Source of the DNA: Protea cynaroides
Taxonomy: Eukaryota > Streptophyta > Magnoliopsida > Proteales > Proteaceae
Direction of reading: 5' to 3'
Assembly (NCBI GenBank): GCA_028583415.1
Contig: CM053266.1
Location: forward strand, 2,799,217-2,863,216
Length of the DNA stretch: 64,000 nucleotides
A program made the translations under genes and the position numbers. This document shows, in pieces, positions 24,908-33,937 of this stretch (position 1 is its first letter; each line of letters starts with the position of its first letter). A model generated the notes under the pieces. That model was not told where the DNA came from and searched no databases. It saw only the letters and a program-made list of their open reading frames with translations.

Positions 24908-27900
24908 TAGTATCTATGATGGCTATATTTGAGCAGCATTTCATGGGAAGTTGAGCATGTGTGATGTGAGAGATGTTTAGCGCCAACTCTTCTACTTCTG
25001 GACCTGTCTTGTACCTTGGGAAGGATTGGCAATATTAAGGAAAGAAGTAGATAAAGCTTCCACTAAGTTACTATCGGTTACGGAGGTACGGTTAAGAGAG
25101 AAACCTGAGGAGCAATGGTAGGGCCAGCAAGAGAGGTTTGAGGTGGCAATGTAGCATTGATGGGGTAGTACAGGTTGCAGTTACAAGTGTCGGTAGAACC
25201 ATAGTGGTATTCAGCTTTGGCTCTCACTTGGTGGAGCAGTCCTTGAAGGGAACGGGAAGGGAAGAAGGAGAATCGAAGGGGAAGGGAAGCTAAGCCAACC
25301 AGAGAGGAAGGGAAAGAGGTATTTGGTACATCTCCCCTAAACATGAATTACAAAAACCCAACCCTTCTATTTTAACTAATCAAAAATACTTGTGAAGGTA
25401 AAAAAAAACATAGTGAACTTCATTGGGCAAAGTGACAACTTGTAGGACCCATAAAAGGGAGGAATTTCTCTCTCCCTATACTTGTCCTATATTTACTCAA
25501 ACTCCCTTACTCCAAACATCTTTTCTAATTCCCCCAAAAAAGCAAACTTCCACCTCTCTTTCTCCCCTGATAATTCAAAATTCCTAAATTACCCCTCTCA
25601 TCCCCTCCCTCCCCCCCTCTGGCAGCCCACTTCCACCCTAACATCATCCCATGTCTCCACTTACGCCACAAGCTCCACCCTACAACATCCAGCACCCGCC
25701 CCCGCCTTTTGCATTTCCCCTCCCAGCCTCCTCCCCCCTTCTCCCCGCCTACGTCTCCCTCCGCTCATCCCCACATCTCCCTACCCCTAGCATTTCCTCA
25801 ACCATAGCTTCAACATCCTTTCGGAGCTGCCAGAATATATCATCAAAAGCATTATAAGTTGTGTGCTTTGGATTTATGTGAGAACTCGCACTTCCCCATA
25901 GACAAAAGCTCATCAATGTACTGAAGACATAGAATTCGTTGGTAAACAGCAACAATGATCAAACCAATCTCGTTATGGAAGGCATGTACCCTGGTAATGG
26001 ATGCTGCTAAGGGTGTCCAAAACAAACGAAACAATTACTGGAATCGAACCAAACCATTTAAAGTGGAACCATTATACTAATTAATAAATGGCTCGATTCT
26101 AGCTTTAAACATGAAAACCATTTAATTAAACAGTTCTACGGTTTTGAACCAATTAACTAACTAAGCCTAAGGGTGCACTTATCCAAAAAAAAAAGGTGTG
26201 AGGGTGTAAAACAATACTTCAATTGAAGGTAACGGTTCGGTTCAATTTCAGCATTCAGTACATAAAGGGGTAAAATATCAAAGTTGAACCATTTATTAAT
26301 AGTTTCAAAATGCCTACCAAAATAGATTATTAATCAGTTTTGATTTATCGGTTTATAAATGGTTTTGGTTAATCAGGGTAAGTGAGCAACATAACCATTC
26401 CTCACCTCAATATAAAATTATAAATGGAAAGGGAGGGCAAATGGGAACATACTTATTCCTCACCTCAATATAAAATTATGAATGGATTCCCCCCAAAAAT
26501 AACAAGTATTTGGTTAAGTTAAGGATGTCAAAACAACTAAAACCGTTAAGGGTGTCAAAACAAACCGAAACCGTTAACTGAAATCAAACAGCATCATTTA
26601 ATTCGAAATCATCGAACCGATTAATAGATTGTTTGATTCTGGTTACAAAAATGAAACCATTTAATTAAATGGTTTGGTATGGTTTTGAACCGATTAACTG
26701 ACTAAATCGTTTAGAACCTACTACAAACTGGTACTTGATGCTCTCAAAGGGAATCCATTTATAATTTTATATTGAGGTAGTGAATGAGTATGTTGCCCAT
26801 TTGCCCCCTCTTTCCATTTACAATTTTATATATCGAGGTGAGGAATGAGTAAGTTGCCTACTTGCGCCCTCTTTCCATTTATTCTCGACAATAAATCTAG
26901 AAAGTAAGACAGGAAAAGAAAACCTCAAAGTGCATAGGAAGAAGAAGATGGTGACCGCATACGTGGAAGTTGTGGATTTGAGCCAAAGGACACAATCTCA
27001 TGGACGAAGACGGTCCTTTCAAAGTCAAACTTAGGCCTCAAACTCCTCCTCTGAAACTCAAATCTGCAATCATCAACGGCTCCTCCTTCTTGTCCGCCCC
27101 TAAAAAGACCAAAGGAATAGGCTTCTGAGAAGAAGTTGATGCCAAACGCAACAATGGCTTTGCCTCCGAACTCCGATGGTTGCCATGGTCTCCAACAATG
27201 TCAATTCCTTTTGTTTCTTGGGCTTTTGAGTTTTTTTCTGGACATCGCTTTCAAGTTGACCCCAACTCTTTATCTCCATCACTCCTCGGCAAAGACTCTA
27301 CTTTGGAAAACATATCTCTTTCTCACCCTCTCCCTCTCCCTCTCCCTCTCCCTGAACATGATAACCAATTACCCGAAACTGTTAAGAACCGTTAAACCGA
27401 AAACCATTTAAAAACCAATTAATAATCAATTTTGGTAAGCATTTTGAAACCATTTAGTAAACAATTCGATTCCGGTATTACCCCTTCACACGCCAAACTG
27501 AACCGAAACCATACCGTTAAACCCCCTTACAAGCTACACGCCTTTGCCTGCTCCTGGTTCATGGTGGAATCCATTGAATGCATTGGTCAAGCACAGAATA
27601 TCGCCTGATCACTCCCCTAGAAGGTGGGACCTGATTAAATTATCGATCAAAGATCTCTTAAGAGCATACCTGAGCTATTTACATGTCTAGATGACCAAGC
27701 CTCCTCTCGTAAACATTAACAATTGTTCTAACATCCTATCCTACAACTAACCTAGTATCTTATGATCAAATCCAACAAGAACAGTAATCAAATGCAAGAA
27801 TCAACTAGAAATTTAGAAATCAAATCAAATAAAGAATACAAAAAGGAATTGCAAATCTCAACTTAATGTGTTTTTAATGAAAATAGGCTGGCAAACAATG

Positions 27901-30900
27901 GAGTACATGTCTTTTAATCTCTTCTATAAGAAAACCCTAGAACGAAAGAAACAATAAAACATAAAACTGATTTCGAGTTCTACAGTTGAAGACAAGAAGA
28001 AACAAAGGGGAAAAGGCAAATTTTGTGATTTGTGGATGCTATCTATATAATTTGACGTTCAATCTGATTTGGTCCACAACTACGCCATTGACATCCCAAA
28101 ATCTAGTGGAGAACAATGGTGGCGGAAGATTTCTTCTACAGACTCCAAAACTGGTACTTAGGTGAAGAAGAATTCTGTCCACAGTAGAACAGTACAAATA
28201 TGAAATAACCAGCAAACATCTTCACTTGATGACTATCAATTGGATGGCTAAAATTGACTCAAACTCCCATCAATTTTAATCCTTCTAAGGAGAAATATGC
28301 TCTCAAAGTTGCAAGCAATTCTAATGGTTAGATAGGGAGTTATGACAGCAACACGTTTCAGCAAGAATACCACAAGGATAGAAAACCCTGAACTGTGTTT
28401 TAGGTCTTTTGGGGTTTCTTTCCATATAACAAAGCAAGGAAAAGAGTTAGTAATGTAATGGAAGAAGAATAGAACCTTAGGAGTCCCACAGTCTAGGAAA
28501 CCCCACTTGACATCAAAAGCAAGCTTTTTTATTTTTTTCAAAAACTTCTTGCTTCTTGTCTTCTATTCATAAATATAGAGTTGTCTTTGAATACAAATAG
28601 GAAAGTAAGACTGGTCAATCCTTTCTTGTTGACACAAACAAAGGAGGAAAGTCCAATCTTGCTTTTGAAAACTTTATAAAAGAAGAAGAAACGATATTCT
28701 ATTGCCTAATACAAACTTTCCCAAACTGAAAATAGAAAGATTGATTTAGGAAGGTAGCTAACAATATAGTAATAGTTAACTTTAGGAAGGACCAATAAAT
28801 AGAAACTATACATATAGCAGTGTACTTTTAGGAAACTGTATAAATAGAAGCTATGTAGCTATTCTAGGACACATGTCCCATTGCTAGCCAGCCTAGCCGA
28901 TAGTTGTCCTAGCCGCAAATGACTTAGCGGCTCGACTTGGCTGGTTTGGCTTGGCTTGGCTGGTTTGGCTTGGCTTGCTGGCTGGCTGGCTGGCTTGTTG
29001 GCTGGGCTTGCTGGCTGGCTTGTTGGCTGGGCTTGTTGGCTGGGCTTGCTGGCTTGGCTCAGTTGCTGGCTGGCTTGGCTCTTGGATCTTCTATGATAGA
29101 CTTGTACTTGCATCAGGGAGGAGGGACAGGGCCGAGGGGGCAAGGCGAGGCCAAAGTGGACTTATGCCTGGATTGGACTGAATAGCTCAGGTAATGAATA
29201 CTATGACCACAATGAAATGAACAGACATAAGTTCACTTCGAGAACCCGCCACCAGGAATAAGGACAGCGATCATATCCATTTTTCAGGTCTGATCTCAGT
29301 TGCGACCATAGAAAAGCTTAGGACCTCATGAACTCTCTCAGTTGTACACAACTTCTGTGAATTCCTATGATATAAATCCAGTTGGAATATGAGGAACACA
29401 GTCTGTGAGAGGATTATGAAAGTTGCATGCAACAGAGGGTTCACACTAACAAAACCCAAAACACTGAAAAACAACCAAACCTGAAATTACTCCATTAAAG
29501 AGTGAACCCAAACAAAACACCCCTCCCCCACCACCAAAAAAAAAAAAAAAGTTGGGGCAGGGAGGGAACTTTAATAAGGTAAGAAACCTATAAAGTATGT
29601 TTAGTTGATGATAATGTAAAAGGCTGAGAAAGCAAACAGCTAGCCATTCAGGGTGAATTCTAGCTGGCTGTTATGCCTGAGCTTAAGGCCCAGCCGAAGA
29701 CCAGTACAATTACGAAAAAGACAAAAATTTTGCACACACACAAACCCCCCTCTGGCATGCAGACCCCATTTACAACCATGAAGAGAAATAGAAACATAAT
29801 ATTATTGAAGAACCAAATTCTTCAGACAGCATGAACTGTAATGCAAACTATTAAAATAAGACAGAAATAAGGACTTGAAATAAGAGAAACAAGAATATTA
29901 TTACAAACAAATAAGAGAAGCAAGCAAGAAAGGAGTGAATAAGTAATGACAATAGCAGCTCATGAGATAGATGATGGATGCTTCTAAATATCTATATCTT
30001 CAACTTTAACTTTAAAGGTAGTCTCCAGTGTACCATATAGGGAAAAATTCAAGATCAGACTCCTGCAAGCCCAAGGTTATGGTCACTCTCTTTCCTGTTA
30101 CAAGGTACTCTCTCTCTCTCTCTCTCTAGATTATCATCTCTAGAACACAATGCAGCAATGCCATAAGGAAAATCAGCCCCTGGATTCTCTTTTCTCGAAT
30201 GGATATTTTCCTCCCTACCAAATTTGTGTGGCTAGCAACAGTTTTCTCTGTAAAACACAACAATTAGAAATTCCCTAACTTGGAGATATTGATTCAAAAA
30301 TTGTATAATTTCGCAGTTGCTTGGAACTCATCAGGTTGTTGCAGGCCTGAGGTCCTTCATAATAAAAAAAAAAATAAAAAAAAAAAAAAAAAAAAAACTC
30401 CCTTTCTTCTCTCTAAATATCGGTGTTCACGTGGCAGTCTCGTAGATTTAGTAGTAAGGATGATTACACTTAAAAAGGACCAAAAGGAAAAAAATCCGAA
30501 GCCATGAATAGTATATCCTATTTACCAAACAAATCCATGAACAAGTTAACACTAATTACTACCACATATATGTGAAGATTCAGATCATACCCTCAATCTG
30601 TCGGAAAGGATTGATGGAGTAATTAGCTTGTACTTGGGAACTTCGGAAAGAAGCTTGTCGTAGCTAGCCTGATCGAACAAGACCATGTTGTTCACCTTCT
30701 CCTTTTGCTTTCCCTTGCTCCATTTCTGAAATCAAGTAATAAATACTAAGACAAGAAATTAAATATTAACTTTCAAAAGCAAGCACACAATCACTTAAAA
30801 ATTGTAAATGAGAAACACATCTGACCGAGATCTACATGACTACACGAGTAGCCAACGAACGGATCAAATATCTGAATCGAATCGGTAATCCTAACCCGAT

Positions 30901-31106
30901 CACTTACCTTCTTCTTCTGTTTCCCTCCGCCAGATTTGGCAGGCTTCGAGGACGGTGGAGGTGCCTTCTCTTTCTTCGGTGCCTGTGGGAAGAAATAATG
31001 TGAAAATATGAAATATGCAAGAAGAACAAACAATAGAATGGAGGAAACGAAACAGCTGCGAGGTCACACGAGAGTGAAAATCCTGCAATTGCAGATTCAC
31101 TACCAT
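12274..31106 (-). CDS. RPS25: 40S ribosomal protein S25 (eS25), four coding exons
   Basis: eS25 is a small protein of the cytosolic 40S ribosomal subunit. The coding pieces on the minus strand are 31104-31106 (ATG only), 30908-30982, 30591-30725 and 12274-12387. Exon 2 encodes APKKEKAPPPSSKPAKSGGG plus a Lys-rich end. Exon 3 starts KWSKGKQKEKVNNMVLFDQA and ends ITPSILSDRLR. Exon 4 starts VNGSLARRAI and ends QQIYTRATNT-stop. The joined product is 108 residues, the usual plant length, and all junctions are phase 0 with GT donors and AG acceptors. Introns 1 and 2 are 121 and 182 bp; intron 3 would be 18,203 bp. Exon 4 carries slightly unusual residues (GSTRMISLHSS rather than the commoner GSIRMVSAHSS as I remember it). 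It could therefore be a diverging copy, but no nearer exon 4 was seen. A telo-box upstream fits ribosomal protein gene regulation. Confidence 0.85.
13205..13450 (+). pseudogene. Ty1/copia RNase H 3' fragment with polypurine tract
   Basis: The frame at 13217-13402 encodes the end of a copia RNase H (IHIASDPAFYERTKHIEVDC, then HVHTGKQLA). A shifted frame gives the terminal GMIDMYAPA-stop near 13438. A polypurine tract (gagggggagcg) follows at once. Everything upstream of the RNase H end is missing, so this is a truncated insertion, antisense to RPS25. Confidence 0.8.
13453..13880 (+). repeat. LTR-like sequence with a 142-bp duplication and short CTAGACAAGCC repeats
   Basis: Directly after the copia polypurine tract the sequence starts TGTACATCG. 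A block containing 'agtttcttcaaaatgaca' recurs 142 bp later (13532 and 13674). The short motif 'gctagacaagcc' is repeated between 13770 and 13850. It is probably the copia 3' LTR, but its right end was not found. Confidence 0.5.
13946..14160 (+). pseudogene. Uncharacterised coding remnant, segment 1
   Basis: One frame is open from 13946 with a single TGA at 14105-14107. It has a protein-like composition (DKWGNFRRHLRSLADKVAET and later KTLLPYEM). The homopolymer block cuts it at 14161. I do not recognise the family. It is grouped with segments at 15166-15384, 16320-16410 and 16543-16731 because they lie in order on the same strand with similar composition. The grouping is inference. Confidence 0.35.
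14161..15163. other. Homopolymer block, probable sequencing or assembly artefact
   Basis: About 1 kb consists almost only of long runs. A G-run opens it at 14161, then mixed T- and A-runs of up to about 80 bases, then a C-run from 15001 with GC-only sequence to about 15163. The order (G-rich edge, A/T middle, C-rich edge) and lack of any ordinary sequence are unlike a biological satellite. I read it as a low-quality consensus filling of unknown true sequence. Confidence 0.7.
15166..15384 (+). pseudogene. Uncharacterised coding remnant, segment 2, interrupted by a solo LTR
   Basis: The frame starting at 15166 is open for 73 codons, from the end of the homopolymer block to the solo LTR insertion at 15385. 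The content looks protein-like (SKTQEEIEDQHNS, NIHEINLVHGILK, DIHEIKKGV). The first stop in this frame is the TGA made by the LTR's own first bases. Discounting the LTR and one copy of its target duplication, the frame stays open from 16322 to 16410. Family unknown. Confidence 0.4.
15385..16319 (+). mobile_element. Solo LTR, TGATG...CATCA family, copy 1
   Basis: This 935-bp segment starts TGATGCAG and ends TTGCCATCA. It is flanked by a perfect 5-bp duplication, ACTTT (15380-15384 and 16320-16324). A TATA-like motif (ttggatataaaggaaag) and A/T-rich signals follow the repeated 'ggaaactttcctaag' motifs. No internal domain is present, so it is a solo LTR left by recombination. It shares extended similarity with 22371-23365 and contains an Au SINE. 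Confidence 0.88.
15681..15803 (+). mobile_element. Au-type tRNA-derived SINE nested in the solo LTR
   Basis: The element begins 'ggcgagctttggtgtaatgg' with a tRNA-like box A (tggtgtaatgg) and a box B (ggttcgaaac) at about 15734-15743. It ends with the conserved 'gtaagactgcgtacattctg ccctccccag' block typical of Au SINEs. Imperfect flanking repeats (ctacaag before, ctacagc after) suggest the target duplication. The paralogous LTR at 22371 lacks it, which confirms an insertion. Confidence 0.87.
16320..16410 (+). pseudogene. Uncharacterised coding remnant, segment 3
   Basis: From the right-hand target duplication the same frame continues open (DFPMMIKTIILHASKILN) to the small hAT-like element at 16411. 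See the entry at 15166 for the reasoning. Confidence 0.3.
16411..16541. mobile_element. Foldback hAT-like MITE, GGCGCCTAGG-rich, copy 1
   Basis: A 131-bp element with inverted ends (CACAGTTGTCAAG at left, CTTGACAACTATC at right) and a core rich in 'ggcgcctaggcg'. It is the same family as 18024-18197. No clean target duplication is visible for this copy. Confidence 0.75.
16543..16731 (+). pseudogene. Uncharacterised coding remnant, segment 4
   Basis: A frame open for 62 codons runs from the right edge of the MITE to a TAA at 16729-16731. It is protein-like in composition (SSISWRVAKNLYQPYQIWHL, later ALDLIENLPIPSYFIDSLL). It may be the C-terminal part of the same broken gene as the three segments to its left. 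No family recognised. Confidence 0.35.
16911..17565. mobile_element. Non-autonomous hAT-like element, copy A
   Basis: A 655-bp element with ends CATATTTCAAAATCTC and CAAGATTTTGTACCTTG (imperfect terminal inverted repeats starting CA). It is flanked by a perfect 8-bp duplication, TCCCTAGA, at 16903-16910 and 17566-17573. The 8-bp duplication and CA...TG ends fit the hAT superfamily. No transposase is present. The interior is homologous to 20340-20888 (shared 'caattaactaattaagtgct' and 'attaccctaggtttacat'). Confidence 0.87.
18024..18197. mobile_element. Foldback hAT-like MITE, copy 2
   Basis: A 174-bp element with terminal inverted repeats CATAGTTGTCAAGGCG and its complement. It is flanked by a perfect 8-bp duplication TTAGGGAG (18016-18023 and 18198-18205). 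The core has repeated 'ggcgcctaggcga'. The duplication length and CA ends indicate a hAT-type MITE. Confidence 0.9.
18445..18960 (-). repeat. Minus-strand LTR-like segment
   Basis: Read on the minus strand, it starts TGATGCAGGC and ends CCGCATCA. It has a TATA box (ctatataaaggc) at about 18755-18766. Flanks are GGAAT and ATAAT, which match at only three of five bases, so a target duplication is not established. It could be a solo LTR of 516 bp. Confidence 0.4.
19278..19424. mobile_element. Small foldback element with 15-bp perfect arms
   Basis: CTAATGCTTGCTGGT at 19278-19292 is exactly complementary to 19410-19424. The 147-bp unit has no coding capacity. A MITE is likely, but the target duplication is not clear because the arms may include it. 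Confidence 0.6.
19425..20331. other. Unannotated intronic sequence
   Basis: No gene, RNA or repeat was recognised here. Pyrimidine-rich stretches lie at 19670-19800 and 20160-20300. Confidence 0.4.
20340..20888. mobile_element. Non-autonomous hAT-like element, copy B
   Basis: A 549-bp element beginning CATGGATCAAAATCTCG and ending CGAGATTTTGAACTTTG. It is flanked by a perfect 8-bp duplication ATAAATAG at 20332-20339 and 20889-20896. It is the same family as 16911-17565. It contains no transposase. Confidence 0.9.
20897..22365. repeat. Intronic sequence with a roughly 90-bp triplicate and a TA microsatellite
   Basis: A short (TA)n lies at 21197-21211. At about 21585-21835 a unit of 85-93 bp occurs three times, each with an 'agagcttcgtta...' start, an A-run and 'gggaaatgg(g)tctgatgaattgaaa'. 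Nothing else was recognised. Confidence 0.6.
22371..23365 (+). mobile_element. Solo LTR, TGATG...CATCA family, copy 2
   Basis: A 995-bp segment starting TGATGCAG and ending TTTGCCATCA, flanked by a perfect duplication ATGCT (22366-22370 and 23366-23370). It has the same 'ggatataaaggaaagtttct' core and downstream blocks as 15385-16319 but lacks the SINE. No internal element sequence is present. Confidence 0.88.
23371..26000. repeat. Intronic sequence with an 80-bp duplication and a GA microsatellite
   Basis: A segment of about 80 bp beginning 'ccaatggttcaacatcat' at 24006 recurs in diverged form at 24088. A (GA)n run lies at 24875-24905. The stretch 25480-25800 is C- and T-rich. Open frames of 60-143 codons here show no recognisable motif. 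Confidence 0.5.
26012..27530. repeat. Composite repeat cluster with direct and inverted units
   Basis: 'gggtgtc(c)aaaacaaac' units with 'aaccatttaattaaa' blocks occur at about 26012 and 26548, with further 'aaaccatttag' sequence near 27450. A block around 26393-26485 ('cctcacctcaatataaaatt') is repeated twice there and appears inverted at 26757-26880. This looks like nested copies of one AT-rich foldback element. Boundaries were not resolved. Confidence 0.55.
27000..27396 (+). pseudogene. Uncharacterised frame with one internal stop, inside the repeat cluster
   Basis: From the ATG at 27000 a frame runs 42 codons (MDEDGPFKVKLRPQTPPLKL) to a TGA at 27126-27128. It continues in the same frame for about 88 codons (GFASELRWLPWSPTMS, then SWAFEFFSGHRF) to 27395. 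The composition looks genic rather than random. A run of CTCTCC repeats encodes the Leu-Pro tail. It may be a host gene fragment captured by the surrounding element. No family recognised. Confidence 0.3.
27540..28860. other. Unannotated intronic sequence
   Basis: Nothing recognisable was seen on either strand. The sequence is AT-rich with no clear repeat structure. Confidence 0.4.
28937..29085 (+). repeat. TTGGCTGG-type degenerate microsatellite
   Basis: An irregular array of 'ttggc', 'tggct' and 'gctggcttg' words spans about 150 bp. It creates frames very rich in Trp, Leu and Gly that are not genes. Confidence 0.85.
29090..30590. other. RPS25 intron 3, donor-proximal part
   Basis: There is no second copy of RPS25 exon 4 and no other gene here. 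Short A-runs occur near 29535 and 30363-30398, and a (TC)n at 30111-30127. Confidence 0.5.
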
Positions 31107-31232
31107 TGTCCCGAGGATATCTCGAGGTTGGTGATGACTCCACCGAACTGCAACTTACAACACCCGCGTTTGGCAACCGGAGATGGATATTCTTACTCGA
31201 TGAGTCAAAAGAGAAATAGGGCTTCAATACGG

Positions 31233-31240
31233 TAGGGTTT
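31233..31240 (-). promoter_or_regulatory. Telo-box (AAACCCTA) upstream of RPS25
   Basis: On the minus strand the sequence AAACCCTA lies about 127 bp upstream of the RPS25 start codon, within or next to the expected 5' untranslated region. Telo-boxes are typical of plant ribosomal protein gene promoters and are linked to coordinated expression in dividing cells. A single 8-mer can occur by chance, but its position supports the call. Confidence 0.55.
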
Positions 31241-31366
31241 TGTCGCCTCAGACCTTAACTTGCGCCGTGGATAACAATGCACTTACCGGGCCAGGGCCAG
31301 ACCCGTTCAGGTAGCCAGGAGCCCCTTTCTGGACCATAAGTCGTGCAGAGTTGTGAATAGTAGGTT

Positions 31367-31405
31367 GTCGTGAGTCGCGAGTCGCGAGTCCTGAGTGGCG
31401 AGTCA
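31367..31405 (+). repeat. Short GAGTCGC tandem repeat
   Basis: The words 'gtgagtcgcgagtcgcgagtcctgagtggcgagtc' form a short degenerate 7-10 bp repeat. Confidence 0.7.
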
Positions 31406-31879
31406 ATTGTGGCCACCATTCAAGGTATCAGTATTGGATCGGGCAGGATTGGTTTTGGACTGGATTCGTTCTAGATCAAATTGATTTTGGACATATGACT
31501 AGTACTATGTCCGATTCCTGAATTTAAAACCATAGTTCATGATTGTGGCCACGACCCATGGGGTTTAATTTACGAGCAGACAATAACATGAACGGTGATC
31601 CCCACTTCAAACCTTTTGCTCGGTTCTCCATAAGTCTGATGGATAGGCATTCTGATTGAATTCTGATTGGGGTTTCCACTTCTTGTTTCTAATATTGTAG
31701 ATTAATTTCCAGATTTTGAGCTCTAATTTCGATTATGTTATTTATCGATGTTGTTTTATTTTATTTTAGGGATGAAAGATGGTAATAATTGTTCTTCGCC
31801 AGATGAACTTTCTAATACCGAAATTTTCTTTGCATTTGGGAATTAGCGTTATATGCACTTCTGATACTGAAGTTTCTGG

Positions 31880-33015
31880 AGCTCCGCCCTGGGCGTGCCG
31901 CTCTCTCCGTTGTGTGCGTGATCTCTGTCTTCCAGGTTTTCTCTTTCTCTTTGATCCTTCTCCTTTCCTATGCCTCAATCTCTTCATGGTTAAGAGGATG
32001 GATCCAAAACTTCTACCTCTCCCATCTCCTTCAGAACCTCCTCAATCACCCAGTCCTGCAATACCATAGCAACCTCCCCCCCAATTCTCTCAAAATCCCA
32101 CAACTACTGATTGTTCTGAAGATTTGGAAGACTTCCCGATACTGGATGATGAAATAGAAGAAAATATCACTGAATTTGCCAAACTCACTCTGGTTGACAA
32201 AATCCTAGAGGGGAAACCCTATGGAAAAGAAGTTGTTATGGAAGCCTTGCCGATGGCCTAGAACACAAAGTATGGTCTTGATATCTCTTTGTTCTCTACA
32301 GATATGTACCTTTTCAAGTTCAACCATCTCCTTGACATTCAAAATGTAACTCAAGAAGCCCTGTGGACTATCTCGGGTAATATAATTATTTTAGAAAGAT
32401 GGAACAGCCTCCATAACTGGTTCTTTGACAGATGTGATCGAGATCTAGGTTCACCTTCAACATACCAATATACCAATGGAATTGTTTACAGTTAATCTGG
32501 TTCTAGCTTGCAGCAAAAATTGGTCCTCCTACTCATATTATGCTCATTGAATGTTATTCCGTGGGTCAAAAAGCTACAATTCTTGCGAGCTAGAATTTCT
32601 CTGGAAGTTGCAAAACCCCTTAGGATCTCTTTCAACATCAATCGACGTAATGGGGTGTGGGATCCTTTATCACATGGACCATATTTGCGAATATTATAGT
32701 TTTTTTTGTTACAACTGTCGTTGCCAATGAAAACCCACAGTGACAGGGATGCACATCATCTCCTCCCAGTGATTCTGGGAGGACGCGACAATCTATCTCG
32801 GATGGCTGCCACATGGCTCTCGGTTGAATCTGAGACCCACGTCTGAGCCGACAATCCCTGTCGGCTCGGCTTGTCGACTGGGTGTCGACTCGAACGTGAG
32901 TCTTGGATTTACTGAGAGCTACGTGACGACCATCCAGGACAAATTACCACTGTCCTCCCAATGGTTCTCGGAGGACTGGATGCGAATCCCAGTGACAGTC
33001 GTTCGTAAGCAGTAA
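31880..33015 (+). pseudogene. LINE (L1-type) ORF1 remnant with DUF4283-like domain
   Basis: ORF1 of plant L1-type LINEs encodes a nucleic-acid-binding chaperone needed for retrotransposition. A frame from about 31992 (MVKRMDPKLLPLPSPSEPPQ) leads into the domain I recall as DUF4283: LTLVDKILEGKPYGKEVV, a stop, NTKYGLDISLF, YLFKFNHLLD, WTISGNIIILERWN. After another stop comes KPLRISFNINRRNGVW and the start of a zinc knuckle (CYNC) near 32700. The region to 33015 is uncertain. Stops at several points and the missing ORF2 reverse transcriptase make it a dead fragment. It lies about 0.9 kb upstream of the RPS25 start, transcribed away from it. Confidence 0.75.
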
Positions 33016-33525
33016 GCGCTCCTCAGAGATCGTGAAAAGATTGGCGGCCCAACTTGGTTACGGACAGATTATTTTTATTAAGTCTATCACTTTTAATTGG
33101 CCAGTAGGTCATCTGGAATCTACCAACTAATTTGTTTGCTTGTACAAGGGGAGGAGCAATTTTGAGATGAGAGAAAACTAATCGGTTGTGCTTTTATGAA
33201 CAGGGCTAAAGAGAGGGCTTTGACCAATGCCACGACAAACTAGAATAAAAAATATATATTTGTAATGAACCAGTCCTACCAATTATGAATTCAGCATTAA
33301 TTAATGATCATGCTGGTTCTAATACCATTAAAAGAAAACCAACACACGAGTCTACAATGACGAATCACCGAATGTAAATAAACAACATACCTGTCATTCC
33401 TTATTCTCGCTCTTTTTGGCCTTGTCTGCTCCCTTCTCCATATATTTGAGAAAAAAGTTACAATGTACTACCAAAAATAAATAAAAAATAAAAAAACTTT
33501 CATATATGGCCACTTTTCATACGAT

Positions 33526-33885
33526 GTGGAATCATTTCTTACCAATGACTACAAAACTTTAGAAAGGAGGGAGGAATTAACGGAGTTGATAAAGAAAATT
33601 GTGATGCTTAACTTCGAGGATATTGGCTTCGAGACTACTTTAACTTTGCTTCTTACTATTAAAAGGATGGAGAAGGTTAAAGTCTCATACTCTGACGAAG
33701 TGTGTGCAATTTGTCAAGAATAGTTCGAGGCTGAAAAGGAGGTAACGACTCTATCTTGCTGTCACAAGTATCATCATAGATGTTATTTCAAATGACTTTC
33801 TACAAGTGTGCGTTGTCGTATTTCTTGAGTTGACTACAAGATTAATTGCTGGTAGCCATGTCATAGGTGGTTAAGTCTTGAAAAT
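33526..33885 (+). pseudogene. RING-H2 finger protein fragment, broken
   Basis: RING-H2 proteins are usually E3 ubiquitin ligases. The frame from 33526 ends in VCAICQE, then a TAG. It resumes in the same frame with FEAEKEVTTLSCCHKYHHRC, another stop where the conserved Trp would be (K-stop-L), and a degraded final Cys pair near 33850. The C-x2-C ... C-x-H-x2-H-x2-C layout is visible. No start or full domain is intact, so it is a pseudogene or retro-copy fragment. Confidence 0.7.
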
Positions 33886-33937
33886 CTTTTTTATTAGTTT
33901 TTATTTTCTTCTAGCTTAACACTTTTAGGTATGCCTT

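Larger units (their letters stand above)
12388..30590 (-). other. RPS25 intron 3, about 18.2 kb, filled with repeats
   Basis: The donor GTATGATC lies at 30583-30590 and the acceptor ends at 12388. Contents from left to right on the plus strand are a copia 3' end with LTR-like repeats, a homopolymer block, a split coding remnant, two solo LTRs, hAT-like elements, a foldback element, minus-strand LTR-like sequence, short arrays and microsatellites. The intron length is directly measured if exon 4 is correctly assigned. The content is described in separate entries. Confidence 0.75.

Noticed and set aside
28859..29185. Trp/Leu/Gly-rich plus-strand frames and a Gln/Pro/Ser-rich minus-strand frame
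   Set aside because: They are translations of the TTGGCTGG-type microsatellite.
30904..31227. Minus-strand frame of 107 codons over the RPS25 5' end
   Set aside because: It reads the leader, intron 1 and part of exon 2 in a wrong frame; the spliced RPS25 frame explains the sequence better.
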